A stretch of 54,948 nucleotides of DNA from Bacteroidales bacterium. GTDB lineage: Bacteria; Bacteroidota; Bacteroidia; Bacteroidales; Paludibacteraceae. The DNA lies in contig JAJFVH010000208.1 in NCBI GenBank assembly GCA_021371875.1, positions 1 through 54,948 of the forward strand. The letters run 5' to 3'. Shown piece after piece: positions 20,301-29,793 of the stretch. Within the stretch, counting starts at the first letter, position 1. Every line of letters begins with the position of its first letter. The translations under genes and the position numbers were made by a program. Below the pieces are notes generated by a model. The model ran no database searches. It worked only from the letters and a program-made list of their open reading frames with translations, and was not told the DNA's origin.

Positions 20301-23300
20301 CGATGTTCGATTTAGGGTTGAAGAAAGGGAAAAATCTGAGGCAGAACAAACCATTGATTACCTTCAGTCGCTTGACGATTCGCCAAAACAAGTTATTCAA
20401 GGAACAAAAAAAGAAATTGTCCAATATCTTGAAGATAATGGTTATCCAGAATCAACGATTAATTTAGTAAGGAATACAAATTTTGGTGCCGTTATTATTG
20501 GTGGAAAAATATTTTTCGATTTGGGTAATGTTAATACTCCTGAAAAAGCAGCAATAAATTGGCTGCATGAAAGAACTCATGCAGAAACAAGCGGAGAATT
20601 AACTCCAGAAGAATTAATCGACCTTTATAAATCACTTGGGCCAAGAGAAGTCAGAAGGATTATTCCATCATTTTATTGGAATATGTCTTACGAAGCACAG
20701 GCAGACGAATATATTTCTTATGCAGCAGAACAATTAATTTCAACAGGACAACTGGATGATTTAATTCCAGAACATGCAAAAGAAATTATCACTAATATTG
20801 TAAATCAATTTACCTCACCAAAAATACTACAAGATGCAAAACGGCAATCAAACAATCTGGATAACATTCGACAAGGGAACGCCCCAGGAAATGTACATGG
20901 GAGTAATAATAACACCAGAGGAGCAGGAGAAACTGAAAGAAGTTCAGAAGGCGAACAAAACGCTTCCGCTCGACCAGGCGTATCTGAAAATGAAGGAAGA
21001 AATGAAGGCAAAACAGGATTAACCATATCCGATCAGGCCAAAGAAGATTTAAAGACTCGCCATAATGCTTTAGATGCAATCACCAGGATAGGATCTGAAC
21101 TAAATATTCCTATTCAAGTAATTAATTCATCTGAAGTACAATCAGGCAACGATCAGCTTGTATTCACCGATAACGGAACAGTAAATATTGTTTCCGATAG
21201 GGTTAAGTCTGTTTCTGATGTAATCAAGTCATTGGTTAAAGAAGTAGCAGCAAGTAAAGGACTGCGTGAAATGTTTGCTCAAGCCGATCCAAACTCAATT
21301 ATTGGCAAGCAACTGGCTAAATTCGATGAATTGACCGACAATGAATTGAATTCTGACAAAATGGCTCAGATCATTCGAAAAGCCTTCAGGCTTACTTCAA
21401 ATCAGTTTACAAATGACGATCTAAGAGAAATTGTTAGTCGATCACGCAAGCAAGAAGCAAGGTTTAGAGCAGAAGATCAATCTCAGATTGTTCAGGATGC
21501 CAGAAAATACAATTCATTTGAAGATTTTGTTGATGCCTATAAAGATGCAGGCTTTAGAGATTCTCATAGCGCGCCAAGATTTGATGATACCCCGACAGAA
21601 GAAAAATTAGACTCTGGTGGTGATTTCTCATTAATTGAAGTTGCAAATGGATTTCATAACCAACCAAATGATTATTTTACACCACGAATAGGCGCAAGAT
21701 ATTATGGGTATGATGATCTCGAAGGAATGCAAAGCTATACCGCAATAAATAACATTATCCGGGCAATTAAAGCCGGAAATAATGATAAAACAATTACTGC
21801 ATACAGAGCTGTTCCAAAAGAGATAAAGCTAAATAAGTTAATTGATGGAGATTGGGTTACGTTTTCAAAAAAATATGCGATAGGACACGGAGAAAGCCGA
21901 TTTGGAGAGAAAGAGTACAAGATCATTAAGCAAGAAGTCAACCCAAAAGATTTATGGTGGGATGGCAATGACATTAATGAATGGGGATATGATACTGGTG
22001 AAACTCAATCGCTTGGTCGATCTGACTTAAAAAAGATTTGGGATGAAGTTCACGGAGAAATACGCTTCCGCATCCTTGGAGAAACCGGAGCAGCAAACCT
22101 TGACAAAGCAGAAGAAGCAACTACAAGAATTGACAACTTAAATGTTGCCCGTGAAATGGAACAGGCCGGAAAAGATGTGAAGTATATTCGTTTGGCTACC
22201 GGATGGGAAAAAGGAATTGATGGTAAATGGAGGTATGAAGTTTCCGAGGGTAAAATGGTTTCTGGAAGGGTGGGTCATTGGTTTTTACCTGAAATCTATG
22301 AAGATCCAGAATTATATGCTGCTTATCCTCAAATAAGAGATTTGGATGTTGTAATAGCCAGAAATAACGGTCGTAGTGTAAGAGGTTCGTTTAATGGAAA
22401 TGTAATTCATATTTATGCCGACGATTTAAAGCAAGCTAATTCTACCTTAAACCACGAAATTCAACACGCTATTCAAGAAATTGAAGGGTTTGCAAAGGGT
22501 GGAAATCTTCAAAGCGGAGTTGCCGAACTGTATGACAGGATAAATAAGCAATTGAACGACCTCGCAAGGGAAATGAATAATCTTACGGTTCCCGGCAATT
22601 ATGGAAAATTCAGCGACCCAAAAGGCTACGAATTAAAGGAAAAGTATGATGCGTTGATGCAAGAAAAGTTAAATGCAAATCCATACGATTACTACAAACG
22701 TCTTGCCGGAGAAGTAGAATCCCGAAATGTTCAGACCCGTATGAACATGACACCCGAAGAAAGGCGAAATGCTTTACTTTCGGAAACAGAAGATGTATCC
22801 AGAGAAGATCAGATTGTCTTAATGGAAGGATTGGGAGTAAGTAATCTGGGAAAAGGACAACTTCCTTTTACTAATTATTTAAAATCAACCGATGTCAAAA
22901 CAGGACAGCCAGTAACATTAACATACCTCAAAAACACCGAAAAAGCACCGTATTTAGGTAGTAGATTTGGACAGGATGTAGAACCTTCTGGATTTTATTT
23001 TATTCAAAAAGAACATGATTTTCCTCCTTCTTCTGGATGGGTTGAGGGAAAAATAACCTTAAAGAATCCATTGGTAATTCCTTTGACTGATGAAAATATG
23101 ATTGATTATAAAAGGGAATTATCAGAAAGATATAAAGGAAAGAAAAAGAAAGCCCTATCTAATGCCATTAAAGCCGATGGGTACGATGGAATCATTACAA
23201 CCAAGGACGGATATTTGGGCGAAATGATCAAGTTTGATTTTGACCCATCTGAAGTAATTTCAAACAAAATCGAACAACAACGCTTCGAAATTAACACCGA

Positions 23301-26300
23301 ACCAACCGAAGCTCAGAAAGAAGCCGGAAACTACAAAAAAGGTCACATTCGTTTTGATGGCTTTGACATATCTATTGAAAACCCTAAAGGATCAGTAAGA
23401 AGTGGAGTTGACAAACAAGGCAATGAATGGAGTCAAGTTCTTCCATCCGATTACGGTTACTTCCGTGGAACTACTGGGCGCGATAAAGACCACGTTGATG
23501 TTTTTATTGGCGACAACCCCGAATCAGATAAAATCTATGTTGTTGATCAAATTAATCCAAGCACGGGAAAATTTGATGAGCATAAGGTCATGTTGGGCTT
23601 TAACAATATTACAAAAGCCAAACAAACCTATTTAGCAGCATTTGAAGAAGGATGGCAAGGATTAGGTCAGATAACCAGAACTGACAAAGAAAGTTTAAAG
23701 GATTGGTTTGAAAATGGAAACCAGAAAAAGCCATTTGCTGACAGTCAGGTTAGGTTCAGAATAGCAGAAGAAAATCCATTTGACAAATTATTCAGTGACT
23801 TAAATGAATTGGCCTCAACTTCTAAGTCAAAAGAACGCTTGGAAGAACTTGATGCAGCGAAAAAAGAAGCCAAAAGAGCCGCAAAAGAACAGATTTTAAA
23901 GCAAATTCAAGGGTACAAAGAAGGCTACCGAGCCGGAACAAATGAAATGAAACTCAGATTAAAGCTTATTCAGGGAAATATTATTGCCTATGCAAACAAG
24001 AATATGCCTTATTCTGAAGCCGGAAAACGTTCAATTACCTCACTTTTAACAGCTATTAAAAACGCAAGCACCCCGGCAACAATTGAAGATGCTTTTAATA
24101 AGATTGATGAACTGACAGAAAAGATCAACAAAAAAACTGTTATCGCACAAATCGAAAAAATCCTGAAGAAAAACAGGCCAAAGAAAGTTGACGGAAAATC
24201 TGCTGGCAAGCTTGATCCAGACATCTATAAAGTATTGAAAAAGATCAGGGAAGTTGTTGACTTAAAATCTGATGAAGAGTTTGAAAAATTTGCATCAAAC
24301 CTAAACGAAGAAGATGTTGAATCGGTCGCTTTGTTTGGTATGTTTTCCAATCTCGAAAGCAAAACCGAGGATAAAGCCAAAGAAGCGCTTGCTCAACTTT
24401 CTGGCATCGTAACGGAAGGCAAGGTTTGGTACAAAGAAGAAATGAAGAAGCGGAAAGAATATCTTGATGGAATCCGCAGTAAGGTTCTGGATAAGATAAC
24501 CGGAGGCAAGCCGCACATGACTCAACAAGATTACATTGCAGCCGGAACAGTACCAAAAGACAATTTCCTTAACAGTTATGTTCTGGCCAACCAGAGTTTG
24601 GAATGGTTACTTGATATTGCCTCAAAGGATAAATCAGAACAGGCCGGCGAAGGATGGATGCAGGTTCATTTTGGCGACCTTTTGAACGAATCTACCAACA
24701 AAGAGACAAAAGGCATACGCGAAGCTGTGGAATTAGTAAATAAAGCCGGAGAACGGATATTTGGTGTCAAAGAAAACGCACTGGCAAGAATATTTACAGC
24801 CAATAGTAAAGTTGTTGATAATACCGGGGTAACTTTTGCAACAAACGAGGGAAGGACTGAAATTCCTTTATCCCAAAACCAAGCGGCCAAGCGTTGGATG
24901 GAAATGCAAGACCCAACCCTTAAAGGAACATTCGATAAAATGGGGTGGGATGAACAAAGCTTGACCGAGCTTGAATCGTTTATGACCCCACAAGTAAAAC
25001 AATGGGCAGAATGGCAGTTAAATGAATTCTATCCTGAGTATTTCAAAGCAACAAACGAAGCGTTTCGGAACAATTATTTCGTTGATATGCCTTTCAATCC
25101 TAAGTATTCACCGATCAGGCGCGAGGTTATTCAGCAAAACAACAACGATGGAGAACTTTTGCAAGGCTCAACCATGCTCAATAGTGTAATGTCTGGCAGT
25201 TTCATTTCCCGTATAGCAAACATCAATAACATTTTGCTTCAGGATGCCAATACTGTTTTGTTTAACCACATATCAGAAATGGAACACTTTAAAGCATGGA
25301 TTGATTCTGTTAAAGAAATGCGTTCTACTTTGGGATCGAGAGATGTTCAACATGCCATTAAGTTTGAACACGGGAATAAGTTGAGACAAGAAATCAATAA
25401 CCAGATCAATGATTTTGCTTCCGGTGGTTCAGATAAAGCCAACGTGATTACTTTGGTTGATAAGATCAGGGGAAACTTTGCCGTAGGTGAATTGGCGCTT
25501 AACCTTTCTCTTTACCCAAAACAGGCAATATCTATCCTTACATTCCTTGCTGACGTTCCACTAAACAAATACGCCGAAGGGTTGGTTGATATGGCTTTAA
25601 ACATCAAGTCTGTAATTGACATGATGAAGAGTTCGGAATTCATTAAAGAACGCTATCTGTCGGGTTGGAACTATGAAGTGCGGTCAGCATTAAAGAAAGA
25701 AACTCCAGAGATACTTTCAAATGCCAAATCAAAGTTTAACGAGTACAAAAACAAATTAATGTTTCCGGCTCAGTTTGGTGATTATACTTCAGCTATTGGA
25801 GGATGGACGGTATATAAATACAACTACGAAAAGCAGCTTGCACTTGAATTGCTTAAACCTGGCATCACACAGGAACAGGCAGAAAAAAACGCACGTAAAG
25901 AAGCAATGACCAGATATGAAAGATCTTCAGCCAGGCTATTGCAATCTTCAGCTTTAAAAGATGCTGCAAGTATTCAAAAGGGTTCATTTGGGAAAATGTT
26001 CACCATGTTCAAGTCTCAACCTCAACTTCAGCAACGATACGAATCGGCAGGATGGAGAAACTTACTTCGGAATAGAGGCTCAAAGGCACATAATATTAAA
26101 TTGATCGCGTTATTCCATGTCCTTCTTCCGGTAGCATTTCAAGCAATGGCAAACATGTTTACCGATGATGACGATGACGAAAAACTCAAAAGGCTCTTGA
26201 TTGCCGGAGTTATTGGTTCGCTCAATGGATTTTTGATTGCATCAGATGTAATTGAGTTCATTATTGAAAAAGCCATGGGAAGTCCGTTTGATTATTCACT

Positions 26301-26859
26301 ATCACCACTTGAAGGATCGGTCAATAAGATTGGAACCGGGGCCACATCGATAGTGAAAGGAATCAAAAACGAAGAAGGAGACCAAGAGGCTGCAAACGAT
26401 CAAATATTCAAAGGCATTGATCAAATAGCTTATGGTATCAATAATATTGCCGTAGGGCTACCATATCGCCCAAGTAAGAAGATTATCAAGCAAGTGGGTG
26501 AAGTTGTCAATCCAGAAGGAGCAAAGAGTACAGAGGTCGAGAAATTGGGCAAAAAGATACTGTTCGAGCAATATAAATTCAACCATGAATTAAATAAAGT
26601 GAGCGACGAAGACCGGAAAAAGATGCTTTCTGACACAACCATGACCGGGATAATGAACGACATATCAGTTGTCAAGTCTGAAATCACACAGCGAAAGGCC
26701 GATCTTCGGGATGCAAAGAACCTTAACAATTCAATGGAAGAAGACACCAGACGGCAGATTTTAAATGAATATCCTCAAATAATCGATAGTCTTTACCGCG
26801 ATGTAGTTGAAAAATACAAAGACTTTGACTTTCCAAAGAGCTATAAACCAAAAAAATAG
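17302..26859 (+). CDS. Giant polyvalent virion protein (two HExxH motifs, ART-like and pyrophosphatase-like domains)
   Basis: 3185 aa. N-terminus has a VKEKYPDYADVDDVVLAQKM-type segment common at the start of large ejected proteins. Residues ~245-295 are hydrophobic. A first zinc-protease motif HERTH is at 1089-1093. Residues ~1460-1570 match an ADP-ribosyltransferase-like polyvalent module (YRAV at ~1501, DLWWDGNDINEWGYD at ~1550). A second motif, HEIQH in LNHEIQHAIQEIEGFAKGGN, is at 1718-1722. Residues ~1870-1985 resemble another ART-like module (GYDGIITTKDGYLGE), and ~2010-2147 a pyrophosphatase-like domain (GTTGRDKDHVDVFIGD). The C-terminal third is helical with membrane-prone segments at ~2930-2995. 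This is the polyvalent-protein type described by Aravind and colleagues: ejected with DNA to counter host defences. Enzyme activities are inferred from motifs. Confidence 0.8.
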   Translation: MADLSQAPVTTTIEEQPKISVQEFSKKVKEKYPDYADVDDVVLAQKMVEKYPEYKERVQFDKTLPETTIQKQQEQVRPQQPLTFMQKQLRERFPENYKDEVKPEAAALIQPPKELSTIDKLKVDYINRTRGEEFAAKKQKELESTEPSFISKLGKVTGNEFMLGTNQLNSWIADAPGFIYDLAGAPFRAAGLNVPTSKDFKNTPLTDVSTYYKDQSKLYEDKVKEINPERDKGITDSFKNGDIETGFLNLAGSISESMPASLAMILSGGETLPMILGGGAIFGAGKAQEIDENAPEMNYDKGRLVAAINGTLEGVFETYLGSGAVAKSLSNIIKKEGTEVAKDQVKKSLRTVFTDMLTKSPWLAPLGEGFEEVGTQLAQNAVDKYSGYKPDLDLMSGVGDSFLAGAGMGGIHGATIGLAKAAMKESGINPEEIQQPKPTITTATVEGQQYTVNNPEELGKGGSAIFITAEDGTVKAVNNLKLNDVVTQTPEEIELASQQAVEQQALMQGIDPNAQVIGDETNNFGNGQVRIVEFNNGQSKIFTPDGQEHVVNNEEETSAFLDKLFSGEQVVDQTQPEAAGVQKPSRKVISQKFGGTTIDIAEDEGFDEVIPNDKVTLDKALPALEKKFKGNENFELQVEKEEIEEPGETKYDKPIKKVVVKSIRIVPKKANISENQIENISETQNQPIEQQQIENIETENNQQIIQQNEKPVENVIQTAGQINQLQGENTPQAQQGQGNEKGLEENVSDRSSYGNMAADYLLTAGTGSILSSDYFIQGLSGVFTHAGSKIDAIRKKYFNEFTTSEFGDVKNFTGTELYNKIISEIRDAVNSSYGNNTEIQDIFNQIINHPTGLPYKLGQQINIRMDELNSVEQNIQAVPPVVVESFTPEDSAPLVNETTKTETPLNTEQNATKEGKIQKNNRREHPNGNRERQTERPSDSNRVESGREIQKEITEPQKVSFTYLDGSDHTGEVIGETKDGKLRIKAEDGLVYRIPKDKVNDVRFRVEEREKSEAEQTIDYLQSLDDSPKQVIQGTKKEIVQYLEDNGYPESTINLVRNTNFGAVIIGGKIFFDLGNVNTPEKAAINWLHERTHAETSGELTPEELIDLYKSLGPREVRRIIPSFYWNMSYEAQADEYISYAAEQLISTGQLDDLIPEHAKEIITNIVNQFTSPKILQDAKRQSNNLDNIRQGNAPGNVHGSNNNTRGAGETERSSEGEQNASARPGVSENEGRNEGKTGLTISDQAKEDLKTRHNALDAITRIGSELNIPIQVINSSEVQSGNDQLVFTDNGTVNIVSDRVKSVSDVIKSLVKEVAASKGLREMFAQADPNSIIGKQLAKFDELTDNELNSDKMAQIIRKAFRLTSNQFTNDDLREIVSRSRKQEARFRAEDQSQIVQDARKYNSFEDFVDAYKDAGFRDSHSAPRFDDTPTEEKLDSGGDFSLIEVANGFHNQPNDYFTPRIGARYYGYDDLEGMQSYTAINNIIRAIKAGNNDKTITAYRAVPKEIKLNKLIDGDWVTFSKKYAIGHGESRFGEKEYKIIKQEVNPKDLWWDGNDINEWGYDTGETQSLGRSDLKKIWDEVHGEIRFRILGETGAANLDKAEEATTRIDNLNVAREMEQAGKDVKYIRLATGWEKGIDGKWRYEVSEGKMVSGRVGHWFLPEIYEDPELYAAYPQIRDLDVVIARNNGRSVRGSFNGNVIHIYADDLKQANSTLNHEIQHAIQEIEGFAKGGNLQSGVAELYDRINKQLNDLAREMNNLTVPGNYGKFSDPKGYELKEKYDALMQEKLNANPYDYYKRLAGEVESRNVQTRMNMTPEERRNALLSETEDVSREDQIVLMEGLGVSNLGKGQLPFTNYLKSTDVKTGQPVTLTYLKNTEKAPYLGSRFGQDVEPSGFYFIQKEHDFPPSSGWVEGKITLKNPLVIPLTDENMIDYKRELSERYKGKKKKALSNAIKADGYDGIITTKDGYLGEMIKFDFDPSEVISNKIEQQRFEINTEPTEAQKEAGNYKKGHIRFDGFDISIENPKGSVRSGVDKQGNEWSQVLPSDYGYFRGTTGRDKDHVDVFIGDNPESDKIYVVDQINPSTGKFDEHKVMLGFNNITKAKQTYLAAFEEGWQGLGQITRTDKESLKDWFENGNQKKPFADSQVRFRIAEENPFDKLFSDLNELASTSKSKERLEELDAAKKEAKRAAKEQILKQIQGYKEGYRAGTNEMKLRLKLIQGNIIAYANKNMPYSEAGKRSITSLLTAIKNASTPATIEDAFNKIDELTEKINKKTVIAQIEKILKKNRPKKVDGKSAGKLDPDIYKVLKKIREVVDLKSDEEFEKFASNLNEEDVESVALFGMFSNLESKTEDKAKEALAQLSGIVTEGKVWYKEEMKKRKEYLDGIRSKVLDKITGGKPHMTQQDYIAAGTVPKDNFLNSYVLANQSLEWLLDIASKDKSEQAGEGWMQVHFGDLLNESTNKETKGIREAVELVNKAGERIFGVKENALARIFTANSKVVDNTGVTFATNEGRTEIPLSQNQAAKRWMEMQDPTLKGTFDKMGWDEQSLTELESFMTPQVKQWAEWQLNEFYPEYFKATNEAFRNNYFVDMPFNPKYSPIRREVIQQNNNDGELLQGSTMLNSVMSGSFISRIANINNILLQDANTVLFNHISEMEHFKAWIDSVKEMRSTLGSRDVQHAIKFEHGNKLRQEINNQINDFASGGSDKANVITLVDKIRGNFAVGELALNLSLYPKQAISILTFLADVPLNKYAEGLVDMALNIKSVIDMMKSSEFIKERYLSGWNYEVRSALKKETPEILSNAKSKFNEYKNKLMFPAQFGDYTSAIGGWTVYKYNYEKQLALELLKPGITQEQAEKNARKEAMTRYERSSARLLQSSALKDAASIQKGSFGKMFTMFKSQPQLQQRYESAGWRNLLRNRGSKAHNIKLIALFHVLLPVAFQAMANMFTDDDDDEKLKRLLIAGVIGSLNGFLIASDVIEFIIEKAMGSPFDYSLSPLEGSVNKIGTGATSIVKGIKNEEGDQEAANDQIFKGIDQIAYGINNIAVGLPYRPSKKIIKQVGEVVNPEGAKSTEVEKLGKKILFEQYKFNHELNKVSDEDRKKMLSDTTMTGIMNDISVVKSEITQRKADLRDAKNLNNSMEEDTRRQILNEYPQIIDSLYRDVVEKYKDFDFPKSYKPKK

Positions 26860-26864
26860 CTATC

Positions 26865-29090
26865 ATGGGAACGTTATTGTCGGAGAAGAAACAGGCTGAG
26901 ATTGAGGCGGCTGAGATTGGTGTCAAATGCCTTGATTCTTTCTACTACTTCTTTAAGATGTTTTGGCCGGAAATGTCGGGCTCGAGATTCGTGGATGCAC
27001 CTCACATAAAATATATATGTGATACACTTCAGTCTCATGCCATGAAGGTTATCAGAAGGGAAGATATAAGGAGAACGCTTATTATAAATGTTCCTCCAAG
27101 CTCTTCAAAGTCAACCATTGTAACCATTGCTTTTCCTATTTGGGTTTGGTTACACGACCCTACATTGGCATCTACAAACGTTTCTTACTCAGGGGAATTA
27201 TCTAAACGTCACGCCAATAAATCAAGAGCAATAACAGACAGCACTAAGTGGCATATTCTTTTTGATAATATCTTCAAAGTTAAACATGGCAAAGCGTTGG
27301 AAATACTCATTCAGAATAATAACCAAATAGTAAATAATTTTAAAGGCGAGCGTTTTAATTCTTCTGTTGATGGAGCCATCACAGGTATGCATGCAGATTT
27401 TATTATCAAGGATGATATGCAGGATCCTAAAATGGCCAAATCAGACACACAAAGAGTTCACGTGAATGAATGGGATCAGGAAACTCTAACAAACAGGCAT
27501 AAAGATCAAAACTGTTTTTTGGATATTATCATAGCTCAAAGGCTGCATGAAGATGATCTTTCAGGCCATACATTAAATAAAAACATTGACATTGTTCACG
27601 TCTGCCTTCCAGCGCAAATAACAAACGTTTCTAATGTTATTCCAAAGTCTGCGGAAAGTATTTACATTGATGGAATACTTGACCCCTTACGTAAGCCCCT
27701 TGAAGCATTAGAGCAATTAAAGCAAGGTATGACATCTGGTCCTTATACTTGTCAGTATCTTCAAGCACCGTTTAACCTAGAAGAACAGGCCATAAGACCG
27801 TCCATGTTTGAGATCATCGATCCTCGCGACGACATGACTTTCGACCTTTGGATAGATGGTGCCTATACCGAGAAAACAGAAAATGATCCAACCGGGATAA
27901 CAGTCACAGGATTTAAAGACCACACTTTATACATCAAACAGGCTTATAACGTGTACAAAACCCTTCCAGACTTGGTTAAATTCATCAAAGAGCTAGGAGA
28001 GGCAAAAATATTTGATCCTGATAAGGGTAGAATCTTTATTGAGCCAAAAGCATCGGGTTATTCCCTTGCTCAATACATTGAATCAGAAACAGATTACAAT
28101 TTTGTATTGATTGGTCAAAATACAAGCAAGGATGAAAAGAACATTGTAAGTCAAGGAAAAACCGCAAGACACACAACTATTCAACCTAAAGCAGAGTCAG
28201 GCAGGATCAAACTATTCAAAGGTAATTGGAACGACGATTACCTCACTCAGATTTGCGGATTCCCACGCGCGGCTCACGATGAGCAAGTTGATAATACCGG
28301 ATACGCTGTTCATCACTATTTTATAACTCAAAATACCTTTATTGAAGATTGGGCCATCAAGAGACTTGAAAAGAATGTCCCGGGATCAATTAATGTCACC
28401 ACAAGCCACTCAATCAACAAATACAAGATCACGGCAGAATATCGTGAATCAGACTCAGGAGACGTTCAGTTGTTTGATGTTCCGAACACAAATATTTACA
28501 ATTACCGCTATTTATGTGTCCTGGTATTGAGGGCAGAGGGAGAGCGGGGAGGAAAGACCACAATAACCGTTTTTGACAGGGTTAATATGTTTGTTGCGGC
28601 CTACTTTGAGTCTGAAGAGATAACACCTCAAAAAGCCGGTAAAAAAGCCCTTGAAATGGCTGCTCTCTTTGATAAGGCTAAATTGGTTGTTGCAGTTCAG
28701 AAAGAAGTCGGAACAACACAGAATGAGGAAAATGATTTATCTCACATTGCAATTCAAGAGGCAAGGAAAATAAGGTACGACAATATTTACTCCCGGCTGT
28801 CGGTCAATAATATAAAATTGGACAGGGAAAGAGAATATGGATTTCAGGTCAACAGATCAACGACCAGGGAGGTTTATTACAACCTGAAGGAGTTTGTCGA
28901 AACTAATAAGATAACAGATGTTCCTTTAGAAATTTTAAATGACATCAAATTGCTCGAAAGAAAGAAAGAAACAGGAGAAGTGAACGGAAGGGAAGGCTAT
29001 CAGGTAAACGCTGTTTTAAGCTACGCAATTGCGCTTAAAATACATGAAGAAATGTATGATAAACCGAGCATTAAAAGAAATAGCAGATAA
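26865..29090 (+). CDS. terL: Terminase large subunit with duplicated nuclease-like C-terminus
   Basis: 741 aa, longer than the usual 450-600. It packages DNA: ATPase motor plus RNase H-fold nuclease. Seen: Walker A-like VPPSSSKST at 76-84 (lacks the usual GxGK glycines), Walker B FIIKDD at 179-184, nuclease residues D331 (WIDGAYTE), E393 (IFIEPKASG) and D476 (DNTGYAVHH). From ~540 a second region repeats terminase-nuclease features (TVFDRVNMFVAAYFES, LVVAVQKEVGTTQ, later EYGFQVNRSTTREVYYNL) but its second acidic position is changed, so it looks like an inactive copy. It begins 5 bp after the giant gene. The small subunit is on the opposite strand. Confidence 0.85.
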   Translation: MGTLLSEKKQAEIEAAEIGVKCLDSFYYFFKMFWPEMSGSRFVDAPHIKYICDTLQSHAMKVIRREDIRRTLIINVPPSSSKSTIVTIAFPIWVWLHDPTLASTNVSYSGELSKRHANKSRAITDSTKWHILFDNIFKVKHGKALEILIQNNNQIVNNFKGERFNSSVDGAITGMHADFIIKDDMQDPKMAKSDTQRVHVNEWDQETLTNRHKDQNCFLDIIIAQRLHEDDLSGHTLNKNIDIVHVCLPAQITNVSNVIPKSAESIYIDGILDPLRKPLEALEQLKQGMTSGPYTCQYLQAPFNLEEQAIRPSMFEIIDPRDDMTFDLWIDGAYTEKTENDPTGITVTGFKDHTLYIKQAYNVYKTLPDLVKFIKELGEAKIFDPDKGRIFIEPKASGYSLAQYIESETDYNFVLIGQNTSKDEKNIVSQGKTARHTTIQPKAESGRIKLFKGNWNDDYLTQICGFPRAAHDEQVDNTGYAVHHYFITQNTFIEDWAIKRLEKNVPGSINVTTSHSINKYKITAEYRESDSGDVQLFDVPNTNIYNYRYLCVLVLRAEGERGGKTTITVFDRVNMFVAAYFESEEITPQKAGKKALEMAALFDKAKLVVAVQKEVGTTQNEENDLSHIAIQEARKIRYDNIYSRLSVNNIKLDREREYGFQVNRSTTREVYYNLKEFVETNKITDVPLEILNDIKLLERKKETGEVNGREGYQVNAVLSYAIALKIHEEMYDKPSIKRNSR

Positions 29091-29104
29091 AAATAAATAT
29101 AGAT

Positions 29105-29308
29105 TTAATTCCATTTACTTTCAAAATCAAGTATTTTAATCAACAATCCATTCAATCCGGCGCAAGGTTCAATCATCTTCTTTTCACGCAGTTCTTTAAT
29201 GTCGGAATTAAAACTTTCACCAATGTAAAATTTTGTTTCAACAGGACCGTAATACGGCCATTTAGTTTGACTGAATCGTTTAAGTAGATATAAATGGGTT
29301 TTATTCAT
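29105..29308 (-). CDS. Hypothetical small protein
   Basis: 67 aa, basic and aromatic (LYLLKRFSQTKWPYYGPVET). It converges on the terminase gene with only 14 bp between them and no clear terminator. Overlaps the next upstream gene by 8 bp, so it is coupled to it. Function unknown. Confidence 0.55.
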   Translation of the reverse strand: MNKTHLYLLKRFSQTKWPYYGPVETKFYIGESFNSDIKELREKKMIEPCAGLNGLLIKILDFESKWN

Positions 29309-29705
29309 GGATGATTAATTCTTTTCTTTCTATCCAGTAATACAGGTTTTGAATTTCATGGGCAAATTTTATATCTGTTTCAAGTGATTCACTGAAGGTC
29401 TGATATCTACTTGACATTAAAATTTTATGATTTTTAAAGTACAAATCAAAACGCTGTGATGGATGCCCCTTAAACCAACACTCTTTCCATAGAGCCATCA
29501 CAACTTCATTAAATTCAAATCCAAATGTCTTTATTAAATCCTCACTAAGCTCAACTCCTTCAATTTCTTTTGCCCACAAAATCCTACCGTCTCTGTCTTT
29601 TACTTGAACCTCCTGAAAGACAATAGCGTGAACTGGAAGAATACCGTATTCGGTTTTAATTAGATTCCCCTTGCGAAGGTCGGATGTTAGTATATTTTGC
29701 GCCAT
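29301..29705 (-). CDS. Bacteroidota phage small-protein family (ExxxGNL ... HxLQNLYY), copy 1
   Basis: 134 aa. Matches a widespread unnamed Bacteroidota mobile-element family: DLRKGNLIK at the start, a VELSEDLIKTFGFEFNE core, and a C-terminal HEIQNLYYWIERKELIIHE. The cassette gene at 49342 carries the same three signatures, so the phage holds two diverged copies. Biochemical role unknown. Last-but-one gene of the minus-strand block. Confidence 0.65.
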   Translation of the reverse strand: MAQNILTSDLRKGNLIKTEYGILPVHAIVFQEVQVKDRDGRILWAKEIEGVELSEDLIKTFGFEFNEVVMALWKECWFKGHPSQRFDLYFKNHKILMSSRYQTFSESLETDIKFAHEIQNLYYWIERKELIIHE

Positions 29706-29793
29706 TTATAAGAAATGTTAAATAAAACTATATAATTAACAATCAATATTTTAGTCTCAATGTGTCACAGGGTGAAGACAATAATTTTAATTA

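Noticed and set aside
21672-22000. Calling the ADP-ribosyltransferase module a separate gene
   Set aside because: The frame is continuous from 17302 to 26859 and such modules are normal parts of polyvalent proteins.
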